DNA of 64,000 nt from Mucilaginibacter aquariorum (GTDB lineage: Bacteria; Bacteroidota; Bacteroidia; Sphingobacteriales; Sphingobacteriaceae): the NCBI RefSeq assembly GCF_024498135.1, contig NZ_JANHOH010000001.1:186001-250000 (forward strand). The letters run 5' to 3'. Both the position numbers and the translations under genes were made by a program. Positions 36,238 through 44,635 of the stretch are shown piece after piece. The notes beneath the pieces were generated by a model. The model did not search any database. It saw only the letters and a program-made list of their open reading frames with translations, and was not told where the DNA came from. Within the stretch, counting starts at the first letter, position 1. Each line of letters starts with the position of its first letter.

Positions 36238-37557
36238 ATGCAAAATAGAATTTTACTAATAGGAGGAAATTTCTATCCCGAACCCATTGGTATTGGTAAA
36301 TACAATGGAGAAATGATGGACTGGCTGGCAACAAATGGATATGATTGTACGGTTGTTACTACTTACCCTTACTATCCGCAATGGAAGGTACAAACGCCAT
36401 ACGTCAATAAAGCTTTTTGGTATAAAAAGGAGATCAAATATATTAAGCCCTTTTATGAAAGTAGCGTAAAAATATACAGATGCCCGCAATTTGTGCCCGT
36501 TAACCCTACAGGGGCCAAAAGAATGATCCTTGATTTTTCTTTTTTTATAACCTCCTTTTTGCTGATAATTAAGCTCCTATTATCAGTAAGGAAATACGAT
36601 ATTGTTATTTCCGTAGTTCCGGCCTTCCAATTAGGATTGTTAGGTATCCTTTATAAAAAATTACGGGGTGGTAGATTTTTTTATCATATACAAGACCTTC
36701 AGATAGATGCTGCCCGGGACCTGGGAATGATAAAATCTAAAACCTTAATAGATTTTCTTCTCGGAATTGAAAAATACATTTTAAAACATGCCGATGTAGT
36801 AAGCAGCATTTCTGCGGGGATGATTGAAAAGATTAAAATGAAATGTGGTAAGCAAATTGATTTTTTCCCTAACTGGGTTGATACAAAAATGTTTTATCCG
36901 ATATCTGAGAAAGCGCTATTAAAACAGGAATTTAATTTTGATCCGGAAGATACGATTGTATTGTATTCCGGAGCAGTAGGAGAAAAGCAGGGGTTGGAAA
37001 ATATACTATTAACTGCCAAATCTTTTATCCATAAAACACATGTAAAGTTTGTCATTTGTGGTTCGGGGCCTTATCTGAAGAAACTTGAAGACATGAAAGC
37101 GAAGTTTAATTTAAACAATGTAGTTTTTATGTCAACCCAGCCTATTGAAAAACTTAATCGCTTTTTAAATATGGCCGATGTGCATTTGGTTCTTCAAAAA
37201 AATAACGCAACCGATTTAATAATGCCATCTAAACTAACCACAATTTTAGCAATTGGCGGCGTTGCTTTAGTTACTGCCGTGCAGGGTTCATCGTTATATA
37301 ACTTAATCAAATTACATAATTTAGGTATCATAGCCGAACCCGAAAACCTTACCGCCTTAAGTACCGTTATAAATACAGCCATTGAAAATAGTAATGAGGA
37401 AATACAATTCAATGCGCGTACCTATGCAGAAAAATATCTGTCAATAGAAAAGATCATTTCCAGATTTTCCTATAATATGAAAGAATCACCCGAGGTTCAT
37501 TTCATGGAAAATTTCAACTTCCAAGCAAGTAATCAATTTACTCCCGTCGAAAGCTAA
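36238..37557 (+). CDS. WcaI family colanic-acid-type glycosyltransferase
   Basis: A 439-residue GT4 enzyme. RILLIGGNFYPEPIGIGKYNGEMMDWLA and TTYPYYPQWKV are hallmark phrases of the WcaI (fucosyltransferase) group. A hydrophobic stretch at about 100-120 (FSFFITSFLLIIKLLL) suggests membrane association. The donor domain has IVLYSGAVGEKQGLENIL, FVICGSGPYLKKL and IMPSKLTTILAIGG. The ATG at 36238 is preferred over an in-frame TTG two codons earlier. It lies after the exosortase, so that pair is truly embedded in the polysaccharide operon. Confidence 0.9.
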   Translation: MQNRILLIGGNFYPEPIGIGKYNGEMMDWLATNGYDCTVVTTYPYYPQWKVQTPYVNKAFWYKKEIKYIKPFYESSVKIYRCPQFVPVNPTGAKRMILDFSFFITSFLLIIKLLLSVRKYDIVISVVPAFQLGLLGILYKKLRGGRFFYHIQDLQIDAARDLGMIKSKTLIDFLLGIEKYILKHADVVSSISAGMIEKIKMKCGKQIDFFPNWVDTKMFYPISEKALLKQEFNFDPEDTIVLYSGAVGEKQGLENILLTAKSFIHKTHVKFVICGSGPYLKKLEDMKAKFNLNNVVFMSTQPIEKLNRFLNMADVHLVLQKNNATDLIMPSKLTTILAIGGVALVTAVQGSSLYNLIKLHNLGIIAEPENLTALSTVINTAIENSNEEIQFNARTYAEKYLSIEKIISRFSYNMKESPEVHFMENFNFQASNQFTPVES

Positions 37558-37686
37558 GTGCACGCACTTACTTATCCTTTCTTAGTGCTGAACTAATTCA
37601 GTATCTCTATAAGCCCATGCATTTTTTCACCAACAAATTCTCCACTAAATATTCAAACATTTATTTTTTAATTAAAAGTTATAAAT

Positions 37687-38568
37687 ATGGAAGCAACAAT
37701 TAACTCTTTTTTTAAGCCTGGTATTAAAGTTAAAAAAACAGGAAGTTATCTTGAATTCGAAATTGAAAACCCTACAAAAGCAATAGATGCGAACGCCTAT
37801 TATTTTGGGAATTTTGAATGGGCAGAGGAGTATCTCATCTATTGCCACCGCAATGATGCTTTTAAAACTCGTTGGTCGGCAGCTCTTGGCGATTGGACCG
37901 ATAAGGTAATTGTTGATATTGGATGTGGGCCCGGTAATATATTTGCCACACTAAAAGGGAAGCCCAAAATGTTGATAGGTATAGATGTAGCCCCCCAATC
38001 GTTAGAAATAGCTGCAGAATTAGGCTACACCACTGTTTTGGCAGATGCCACACACCTTCCTTTTATCTCTGGTTTTGCTGATGTTGTTACTTTAAATGCA
38101 GCATTGCATCATTGCGAAGATATGGATGCTGTTTTAAAAGAAGCGGCACGCCTTGTTAAACCTGGGGGGCTAATTGTTACAGACCATGACCCTCAACTAA
38201 GCGCATGGGATTATAAAGGAATTGCCAAACTACTGTGGAATTTCAGGCTTTTTTACTATAAAATTATTGGCCACGGATTTCATAAAACCAATAATCAGCA
38301 ATTATGGGGCTTAGCATGCGAGATACACCATAAACCAGGGCATGGCGTAACCAAAGACATGTTTAAAAAGTTATTGGAACCCATGGGCTTTAAAGTGAAT
38401 GTGTTCCCGCATAACCACGAATTAGGCGCAGAGGTGTTGCAAGGCAATAAGGGTAAGGCATCTTTTAAATACCGACTGGGTAATTTGCTATCGGGCAGGA
38501 ACCCTGATGCCGATACCAGCGCTTTATCATTAATGTGTGTAGCAAAAAAGGATCTGATGGTGGCCTGA
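37687..38568 (+). CDS. Class I SAM-dependent methyltransferase
   Basis: A 293-residue Rossmann methyltransferase. Motif I is VIVDIGCGPGN near residues 74-84, followed by GIDVAPQSLEIA, ADATHLPFISGFADVVTLNAALHHCEDMD and ARLVKPGGLIVTDHDP. An N-terminal 50-residue extension precedes the fold. In this operon it could methylate a sugar hydroxyl or carboxyl of the polysaccharide, or the lipid carrier; substrate is unknown. There are 129 bases without a gene before it, which may contain an internal promoter. Confidence 0.87.
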   Translation: MEATINSFFKPGIKVKKTGSYLEFEIENPTKAIDANAYYFGNFEWAEEYLIYCHRNDAFKTRWSAALGDWTDKVIVDIGCGPGNIFATLKGKPKMLIGIDVAPQSLEIAAELGYTTVLADATHLPFISGFADVVTLNAALHHCEDMDAVLKEAARLVKPGGLIVTDHDPQLSAWDYKGIAKLLWNFRLFYYKIIGHGFHKTNNQQLWGLACEIHHKPGHGVTKDMFKKLLEPMGFKVNVFPHNHELGAEVLQGNKGKASFKYRLGNLLSGRNPDADTSALSLMCVAKKDLMVA

Positions 38569-38625
38569 TCACAACTCCTTATTATTAAATGCTGTTACTT
38601 CTAATCGTTTTTAAAAACTACAGAC

Positions 38626-40011
38626 GTGAAAAATCGATTTTTATTTTCAATGTGTTATTTACTAGCCATTTGGGATTTGATTGTCATTAATTTTGTGTTT
38701 TTCCAAACAGCCTACGTTTATAGTTCTATAATGAACGTAACGTCGTTATATAACTATAAACTAATTTTTATTAACATTAACTTGATTTGGGTATTGTGCT
38801 CAACAATAGTTAGGCTGTATAAATATGACAATCTGGAGAATACATATTCACTGTTTAAATGTATAACTAAAAGCCTGCTTATGCATTTTTCCTTTTGCAT
38901 TTTCTTTATCATTTTACTTAGCCCGGCCGATATTTCTGCAGCATTTGTATTTGCGTTTTATTCGTTTTGTACTATTTGCCTTTTACTGCCACGGCTTTTT
39001 TATGTGTTAACAAAACCATTTATTCTACGTCATTATGCAATAACCAAGTCGGTAGCGGTAATTGGTTCAAATCAAACGGGATATCATTTAGCTTCTTTTT
39101 TTGAAAAAAATAAAGTGCAATACTCGTTCAGAGGCTTTTTAGATAATAATGAACCGCAATTGGTGGCAGATGAAAGTGAATCATACTTTTCAGCCTGCGA
39201 CCAGATCAGGCATGCTGCCGAAACTAACATCAGAGAAATTTATGTAACCTTAGATGTTAATCAATGGACACAGGCCCCCTTCTTACTAAAAGAGGCTGAG
39301 CTGAATTGCGTGAGGTTAAAGTTAGTGCCTTATTTTAGCCAATCTTTAGCAGCGCCTTTTAAAGTAAATTACCTGGATGGTTTTCCTATAATTTCTAATA
39401 GGGTAGAGCCCCTTGAAAATATAGACCATCGTTTTCAAAAAAGGTTAGTAGATATCCTGTTTAGCTTAATGGTAATTGTGTTTTTATTAAGCTGGTTATT
39501 ACCAATAATAGCCTTGCTTATTACTTTAGATAGTAAAGGCCCTATATTTTTTAAACAAAAAAGGAGTGGAAAGGACGACAAAACTTTCATATGTTATAAG
39601 TTTAGAACGATGAAGGTGAATTTACAATCAGACACATTGCAAGCTACCAGGCACGATGAACGGATTTCCCGGGTCGGCCGTTTCCTTAGGGAAACGAGCC
39701 TTGACGAGCTGCCTCAATTTTTTAATGCCCTGATTGGAAATATGAGCATTGTAGGCCCACGGCCGCACATGTTAAAGCACACACTTGAGTATAAAATGAT
39801 TGTGGATAAATACATGGTACGAAACTATTTGAAACCAGGTATAACAGGTTGGGCGCAGGTAAATGGGTACAGAGGAGAAACAGACAAGCTTATCCTGATG
39901 GAAAAACGGGTTGAACATGATATTTGGTATTTAGAAAACTGGTCGTTAATGCTTGATTTTAAAATTATATTTCTGACAGCAATTGATATAATGAAAATCA
40001 GGAAGATATAA
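38626..40011 (+). CDS. Polyprenyl-phosphate sugar phosphotransferase (WcaJ-type initiating enzyme)
   Basis: A 461-residue membrane protein read from GTG. Four N-terminal helices (about 5-25, 45-60, 82-105, 110-130), a CoA-binding-like domain (SVAVIGSNQTGYHLASFFEK), a further helix near 285-305, and a C-terminal bacterial sugar-transferase domain. The catalytic region shows KRSGKDDKTFICYKFRTM, RVGRFLRETSLDELPQFFNAL, GNMSIVGPRP and KPGITGWAQVNGYRGETD. It transfers a sugar-1-phosphate, probably glucose-type, to undecaprenyl phosphate to start each repeat unit. It is the last gene of the operon and is followed by a terminator. Confidence 0.95.
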   Translation: MKNRFLFSMCYLLAIWDLIVINFVFFQTAYVYSSIMNVTSLYNYKLIFININLIWVLCSTIVRLYKYDNLENTYSLFKCITKSLLMHFSFCIFFIILLSPADISAAFVFAFYSFCTICLLLPRLFYVLTKPFILRHYAITKSVAVIGSNQTGYHLASFFEKNKVQYSFRGFLDNNEPQLVADESESYFSACDQIRHAAETNIREIYVTLDVNQWTQAPFLLKEAELNCVRLKLVPYFSQSLAAPFKVNYLDGFPIISNRVEPLENIDHRFQKRLVDILFSLMVIVFLLSWLLPIIALLITLDSKGPIFFKQKRSGKDDKTFICYKFRTMKVNLQSDTLQATRHDERISRVGRFLRETSLDELPQFFNALIGNMSIVGPRPHMLKHTLEYKMIVDKYMVRNYLKPGITGWAQVNGYRGETDKLILMEKRVEHDIWYLENWSLMLDFKIIFLTAIDIMKIRKI

Positions 40012-40033
40012 CATGATGACTTTAATTAAATGA

Positions 40034-40066
40034 AAGCCTGCGATCTTTTGATCTGCAGGCTTTTTT
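40034..40066 (+). terminator. Rho-independent terminator of the exopolysaccharide operon
   Basis: AAGCCTGC-GATC pairs with GATC-TGCAGGCTT around a TTTT loop, with a one-base bulge, and is followed by six T. It lies 22 bases after the initiating transferase stop. Confidence 0.85.
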
Positions 40067-40159
40067 AAGTTTAATGCTCGCCACACCAATATTGAATTAT
40101 CACGCAAATAGTTTGTACAAAAAATGTTATTGTTATTTTAGCCATTATAACAATAACCT

Positions 40160-41794
40160 ATGTTAAGACGCAACTTTATTAAATTATCCGCTACCGGCTT
40201 TGCCACAGTTATATACAGCCGGTTAACTTTTGCAGCCCATATTGGCAGCTCTCTTATTAATCATCCGGACGAAGCCTGGGCACAGGTAGGGGGTGAATGG
40301 TTGAAGCTTGTTGGTAAAGGAGCGGCGGTGTTTACTTACCAGGACATAAAAATTGAGATTAAAACAAGGGGTATCGCACAGTCGGTATACGTACAATCGC
40401 CGGTTACCGAATTGCAGGCCATAAGGTTTAAATGGAAATATCAAACTGCAAAATATTCAAAAATTTTGGGCGATCACTGGGAACGTACATACGGTGATCT
40501 GGCATGGAAAGCCCCCCAGGCTACTACCAAAAACCCATGGTATGTTTTACTGCATGATGATAAGCAAACCGCATGCTTTGGCGTAAAAACAGGTGCCAAT
40601 GCTATTTGCTGGTGGGAGGTTAAGCCAGATAGCATGGAATTGACCATGGATACCCATTCTGGTGGGGTAGGTGTAAAACTTGGGCAACGCACCTTGCACG
40701 CCGCGGATATTGTAACATCGCTTAGCAAATTAAACGAAACACCTTACAGTGCATTAACCAATTTTTGCAAAGTAATGTGCAGCAAACCAGTTTTGCCCAA
40801 ACAGCCGGTTTATGGCATTAATGACTGGTATGTAGTTTATGGAAAAAACTCTTATCAAACCATAAAAGATCAAACCACCGCCATGGCCGAGTTGGTTACA
40901 GATACCAATAACCGTCCGTTTTCGGTAATTGATGATGGCTGGCAGCAGGCGGACGATTTTTCGATTGTAAACGATAAATTTAAGGATATGCATAAAATGG
41001 CCGATGAGATAAAAAGCCATGGAATGCGCCCCGGGTTGTGGACACGCCCTTTAATTGCCCGTAAAGATGATAGCAAAACCCTGCTTGCCCCAAAGATAGC
41101 CGGTCGTAGCCAGGAGGATGAACTGATCCTTGACCCAACTATACCCGAAAATATAGCGCGTGTTAAACGCAATATAAGTTTATACAAGCAATGGGGCTAT
41201 CACATGGTAAAGCATGATTATAGCACGTGGGATATTTTTGGTAGATGGGGCATGCAAATGAAGGATAGCTTCACGGTTCCGGGTTGGAAGTTTCAGGATC
41301 AAACTAAAACTAATGCCGAGATCATAAATACGCTATATGGCGCTATTAGGGACGCGGCAGAAGATATGTATATAATTGGCTGTAATACCCTGAGCCATTT
41401 ATCTGCCGGGGTGTTTGAGCTTAACCGTATCGGTGACGATACCAGCGGGAAGGAGTGGGCGCGTACTAAAAAGATGGGTGTGAATACCTTAGGCTTCCGC
41501 CTGCCGCAAAATAATACCTTTTATGCCGCCGATGGCGATTGTGTTGGCCTTACCAAAGATGTGCCCTGGGATAAAAATAAACAATGGATGCAGCTGCTGG
41601 CCGAAAGCGGTTCGCCACTATTTATATCGGCCGAGTTAGACTTTTTAGGCGCCGAACAAAAGGCGGCTATAAAACAAGCCTTTACAAATGCCGCCAAAAT
41701 ACAACCCAACGGCGAACCGCTCGATTGGCTTACAAATCAATTCCCCGAAAAGTGGAAACTGAATGATAGAGAGGTTAACTTTAATTGGGATTGA
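40160..41794 (+). CDS. GH36-like alpha-galactosidase
   Basis: A 544-residue exported glycosidase. The N-terminus has a Tat-like RRNFIKLSATGFA signal. The catalytic barrel shows VIDDGWQ near residue 257, MRPGLWTRPL near 293, and KHDYSTWDIFG, where Asp353 is the candidate nucleophile. GDDTSGKEW near 427 may contribute the acid/base. It resembles GH36 or GH27-clan alpha-galactosidases. It lies after the polysaccharide operon terminator with its own upstream spacer of 94 bases, so it is probably a separate unit. It might trim galactose from external or self-made glycans; this is speculation. Confidence 0.85.
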   Translation: MLRRNFIKLSATGFATVIYSRLTFAAHIGSSLINHPDEAWAQVGGEWLKLVGKGAAVFTYQDIKIEIKTRGIAQSVYVQSPVTELQAIRFKWKYQTAKYSKILGDHWERTYGDLAWKAPQATTKNPWYVLLHDDKQTACFGVKTGANAICWWEVKPDSMELTMDTHSGGVGVKLGQRTLHAADIVTSLSKLNETPYSALTNFCKVMCSKPVLPKQPVYGINDWYVVYGKNSYQTIKDQTTAMAELVTDTNNRPFSVIDDGWQQADDFSIVNDKFKDMHKMADEIKSHGMRPGLWTRPLIARKDDSKTLLAPKIAGRSQEDELILDPTIPENIARVKRNISLYKQWGYHMVKHDYSTWDIFGRWGMQMKDSFTVPGWKFQDQTKTNAEIINTLYGAIRDAAEDMYIIGCNTLSHLSAGVFELNRIGDDTSGKEWARTKKMGVNTLGFRLPQNNTFYAADGDCVGLTKDVPWDKNKQWMQLLAESGSPLFISAELDFLGAEQKAAIKQAFTNAAKIQPNGEPLDWLTNQFPEKWKLNDREVNFNWD

Positions 41795-42441
41795 TAGAAC
41801 TACCCCATGTATTGTAACTACTAAAACCATCCTGAGGTAACGCATTAAAATAATATTAGGAAGTTCAAAAATGGTTGTAATAAAATGAGAGTATCCGGTA
41901 CTTACTCTGTTCCAAATGGAACAAAGCGGAACAAGTCTTAAAATATCAACTTATATAAATCAATTATTTAGAAAAAAATGGCCGCTTTTATTTGTGGCTA
42001 AATTAGGCACCAAACAAGCCGAACTAAGGCCGAATTAAAGCCGAAAAAAGGCTAAAAAAAATCGTTTTTTGTCTGATGGTTTCTTGTTCCGTTTCCCAAA
42101 AAATGGAACAAAATAAATTTTTTATAAGAAGTTGTATATAAGGATGTAAAAGAATTTATATCAAGCTTTTGTTTTACTACTGACAAAACTCATCGGTAGT
42201 AATTGACTTATTACCAACGTGTTCCACCTGTTCCGTTTGTTCCATTTCTAAAATGGAACAGAACAGCAAGTGCTGCCTTATTCCATCGTCATACAGAATC
42301 GGGTGGCTGTATTCGGCTTGCAGTATTTTATTACTGCTGCTAATAATATTTATCTTAAGAATAGTATCTTTAAGTATTGATTTACAGTGTTATATGTGAA
42401 TTGAACGCTATTTCCATAACCTCTACTAAAACAATTCCTCA
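41795..42441. repeat. Non-coding stretch with reiterated TGTTCC/GGAACA motifs
   Basis: No gene is visible in these 647 bases. Palindromic units recur: TGTTCCAAATGGAACA at 41908-41923, a further GGAACA at 41928-41933, TTGTTCC...GGAACAA at 42084-42111, two TGTTCC copies at 42220-42235, and a perfect 10-bp inverted repeat TGTTCCATTT-CTA-AAATGGAACA at 42238-42260, followed by GAACA. A short AGCCGAA-type direct repeat (period about 11) lies at 42016-42050. The pattern looks like multiple protein-binding sites or a relic of a mobile-element control region. Confidence 0.6.
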
Positions 42442-43227
42442 ATGAAAACGATCCAGACAAAAAACATTGTATTTGTAACCGGCGCATTTGTGACCAATGC
42501 CTGCTGGGATGAATGGCGTACCTATTTTGAAAACAAGGGGTACACCACTGTAGCGCCTGCATGGCCTTTTAAGAACGGTACAGCAGAACAACTGCGAAAC
42601 AGGCAACCCAATGATACAGATCTTGCTGCCTTAACTTTAGAAGAGGTAATAGATCATTATGCAAGTGTTGTAAGTTCATTTCCCGAAAAGCCTATAGTGA
42701 TAGGCCATTCGTTAGGAGGGCTCATGACCCAGGTTATTGTAAACCGCGATTTGGTGGCCGCCGGTGTAGCTATACATTCAGTGCCAACACTTGGGGTGTT
42801 CCCTTATGAATTCTCGTTCCTGAAGGCTGGATGGAAGTCATTAGGGCTTTTTACTTCTCTCAAAAAAACATACCTAATGTCGTTTAAAGACTGGCAATAC
42901 GCTTTTGTTAACACCATGCCGCTTGCCGAACAGAAAGAAGCCTACAAAAAGTTTACCATTCCCGAATCAAAAACCGTTGCAAGGGGAGGTTTAACAAGTG
43001 CTGCAAAAGTAGATTACAAAAAACCACATGCACCTTTATTGCTTACATCGGGTAGTACAGATAACATTATCCCCGCACATTTAAACAACCGTAACTATAA
43101 AAGATATGTACAAAATGGCTCGGTTTTAAATTATAAAGAGTTTGAAAACCGCAACCACTTTGTATTAGGACAACCCGGCTGGGAAAAAGATGCCGACTAC
43201 GTGTTGGATTGGCTAAGCCGTAATTGA
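42442..43227 (+). CDS. Alpha/beta hydrolase
   Basis: A 261-residue cytoplasmic serine hydrolase. The nucleophile elbow is GHSLGG with Ser90. NIVFVTGAFVTNACWDEW opens the fold with the oxyanion-hole segment, the acid is probably the Asp of TSGSTDNIIPA near 215, and the catalytic His is in ENRNHFVLGQPGW near 235-247. Likely an esterase or lipase on a small substrate. It stands alone between the GGAACA repeat region and the tRNA genes. Confidence 0.9.
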   Translation: MKTIQTKNIVFVTGAFVTNACWDEWRTYFENKGYTTVAPAWPFKNGTAEQLRNRQPNDTDLAALTLEEVIDHYASVVSSFPEKPIVIGHSLGGLMTQVIVNRDLVAAGVAIHSVPTLGVFPYEFSFLKAGWKSLGLFTSLKKTYLMSFKDWQYAFVNTMPLAEQKEAYKKFTIPESKTVARGGLTSAAKVDYKKPHAPLLLTSGSTDNIIPAHLNNRNYKRYVQNGSVLNYKEFENRNHFVLGQPGWEKDADYVLDWLSRN

Positions 43228-43379
43228 AAGTTTTTGTCCAAGTAACAGCTGTCTAAATAAAATAACTGCGATTTTAAGTAGTAAGAGCCCTTTTTTATAG
43301 CTAATGAAAAAAATATTTGAAGCTAAGTTTGTGCAAATGAATTTGTTAGGGTTGTGCTTGTAAATTCTTTAAAAAAAAG

Positions 43380-43410
43380 TTTGCACAGCTATACTAAAAA
43401 GCTACCTTTG
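43380..43410 (+). promoter_or_regulatory. Bacteroidota consensus promoter of tRNA-Pro
   Basis: TTTG at 43380-43383 is followed after exactly 19 bases by TACCTTTG at 43403-43410, a perfect match to the TTTG/TAnnTTTG consensus of the Bacteroidota main sigma factor. The first tRNA begins 10 bases later. Confidence 0.85.
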
Positions 43411-43420
43411 CAATCCCAAT

Positions 43421-43494
43421 CGGGATGTAGCGTAGCCCGGTATCGCGCCACATTTGGGATGTGGAGGCCGCAGGTTCGAATCCTGCCATCCCGA
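43421..43494 (+). tRNA. tRNA-Pro (anticodon TGG), copy 1
   Basis: The 74-base gene folds with acceptor CGGGATG/CATCCCG, anticodon stem CCACA/TGTGG with loop TTTGGGA (anticodon TGG), and T arm containing GGTTCGAATCC. The 3' CCA is not encoded. An identical copy starts 170 bases downstream. Confidence 0.97.
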
Positions 43495-43514
43495 CGAAAG
43501 CGATACCAAGTATC

Positions 43515-43547
43515 AAAACCCTTTAAACCGAAAGTTTAAAGGGTTTT
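43515..43547 (+). terminator. Hairpin terminator between the two tRNA-Pro genes
   Basis: A perfect 14-bp stem, AAAACCCTTTAAAC and its complement, with loop CGAAA; the arm ends in TTTT. The phrase ATACCAA...ATCAAAACCCT leading into it resembles the sequence leading into the hairpin at 51769. Confidence 0.8.
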
Positions 43548-43590
43548 CTTTTCTGATTGGAACAACCGGCGCAAAGCCAAATTAATAAAT

Positions 43591-43664
43591 CGGGATGTAG
43601 CGTAGCCCGGTATCGCGCCACATTTGGGATGTGGAGGCCGCAGGTTCGAATCCTGCCATCCCGA
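43591..43664 (+). tRNA. tRNA-Pro (anticodon TGG), copy 2
   Basis: Identical over all 74 bases to copy 1, so the same fold and anticodon apply. The flanking sequences differ. No separate consensus promoter is seen; it may be read through from copy 1. Confidence 0.97.
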
Positions 43665-43668
43665 CTTT

Positions 43669-43704
43669 ATAGGACAAATCAGAATGGCTTCTGATTTGTC
43701 CTAT
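43669..43704 (+). terminator. Hairpin terminator after the second tRNA-Pro
   Basis: A perfect 16-bp stem (core AGGACAAATCAGAA and complement) with TGGC loop, followed by TTTATTT. Confidence 0.85.
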
Positions 43705-43807
43705 TTTATTTCATTCAATTTCTTGGTAATCAGGTAGATAGATTGAGCTACCTCATTCACCCTCCCGGTTCGAAGTTTATACCCGTCATAGGTTAAGTTA
43801 TCAGGAT

Positions 43808-43891
43808 ATATTCATCAAAAAACATAAGGGCTCGTTTAGGATTCAAAGCGAACCCGGTAAAAGCAGCACATTTTATTTTCATTTACCTTAA
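43808..43891 (+). pseudogene. Remnant of a histidine-kinase C-terminus
   Basis: A 28-codon open stretch ends in TAA and reads IFIKKHKGSFRIQSEPGKSS followed by TFYFHLP. This is the very end of a HATPase domain (pattern ...H.G...V.SEPGKGSTF.F.LP). Nothing upstream in the frame belongs to a kinase; tRNA-Pro copy 2 lies about 140 bases before. It is a fragment of a once complete sensor kinase. Confidence 0.65.
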
Positions 43892-43919
43892 CGAAGTGCG
43901 ATACGCTTTCTGCTTAAGC

Positions 43920-44614
43920 CTAATCTTTATTGATAAAACAGATGCCTGTGATGATGAGCCAGATCAGCCAAAGCGTGCTGCCGATAATGCCTGCCAGCGG
44001 CCATACTGGGAAATCAGGTACAACGGTATGAAATAGTTCAGCCTGTGCCAGCAGGTAAATGAAAGCGCTGATAAACCCCAGTGTATGAACCCATTTCGGA
44101 AATAACTGCAAACGCCTAAAAGAGATGCTGAGCATCACCGTCCAGCAACGGTAAATAATTGGCCAAGGTGCTCGCCCAGGAGTACACCGGCAAACTGGTG
44201 GATGGTTTGGAATGCGACAATTACCGCCGACCTGACAGCCGGATCGGTGCTATGTACAAAGGTATCGGCCAGCACCGGAACAACGAATGTCCAGCGCAAC
44301 AGCCCTATCATTTGTACGACCAGGCCAATTATGCCGACGGTAGTGGCGGTGCGGATCATGGCGGCTTTCTTTTCCAGTAATTGCCCCATTAAAATATAAG
44401 CCGGGATCAGCGGGATGCCGGTTACGGCGAAGGCAAACCAGGTCCAGATTAGTTGCGGGCCGCCCTGGTGAAACCGGGTTAAGATCGTAGCCGTGTCCTG
44501 CCTTAAAATAATCGGATAATTAAATATGCCGGTTAGTATGGTGTAAGGTATGCATAAGGCTACCGCGCCTGTTATGAGCAAGTAGCCGATTTTTTTGGTG
44601 AGACTTGTTTCCAT
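43920..44614 (-). pseudogene. DUF4386-type membrane protein, broken by a single-base frameshift
   Basis: Two consecutive open frames (159 and 72 residues) together make one DUF4386-like polytopic membrane protein of about 231 residues. The first ends LGQLFTVAGR-stop and the second begins with a GTG overlapping that stop. Adding one T at about 44144 would restore LFTVAWTVMLSIS, which joins the two without gap. Six to seven hydrophobic helices are visible in total, ending WLIWLIITGICF. The family has no established function. It is the last gene of a minus-strand run. A sequencing error could explain the lesion, but neighbouring lesions favour decay. Confidence 0.75.
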
Positions 44615-44635
44615 TCGCGTGCAGTGCTTGAATAT

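Noticed and set aside
31264..38635. Identical CAGACGTGAA at the GTG starts of a GT4 gene (31269) and the initiating transferase (38626)
   Set aside because: A ten-base match that includes the start codon can arise by chance in 64 kb and has no partner elsewhere; not treated as a regulatory motif.
42016..42050. AGCCGAA repeats as a possible CRISPR-like array
   Set aside because: Units are only 7-8 bases with 3-4 base gaps and imperfect; this is a short tandem pattern, not an array, and no cas gene is present.
43354..43539. Plus-strand open frame of 61 codons
   Set aside because: It runs through tRNA-Pro copy 1, its promoter and its terminator, so it is not a gene.
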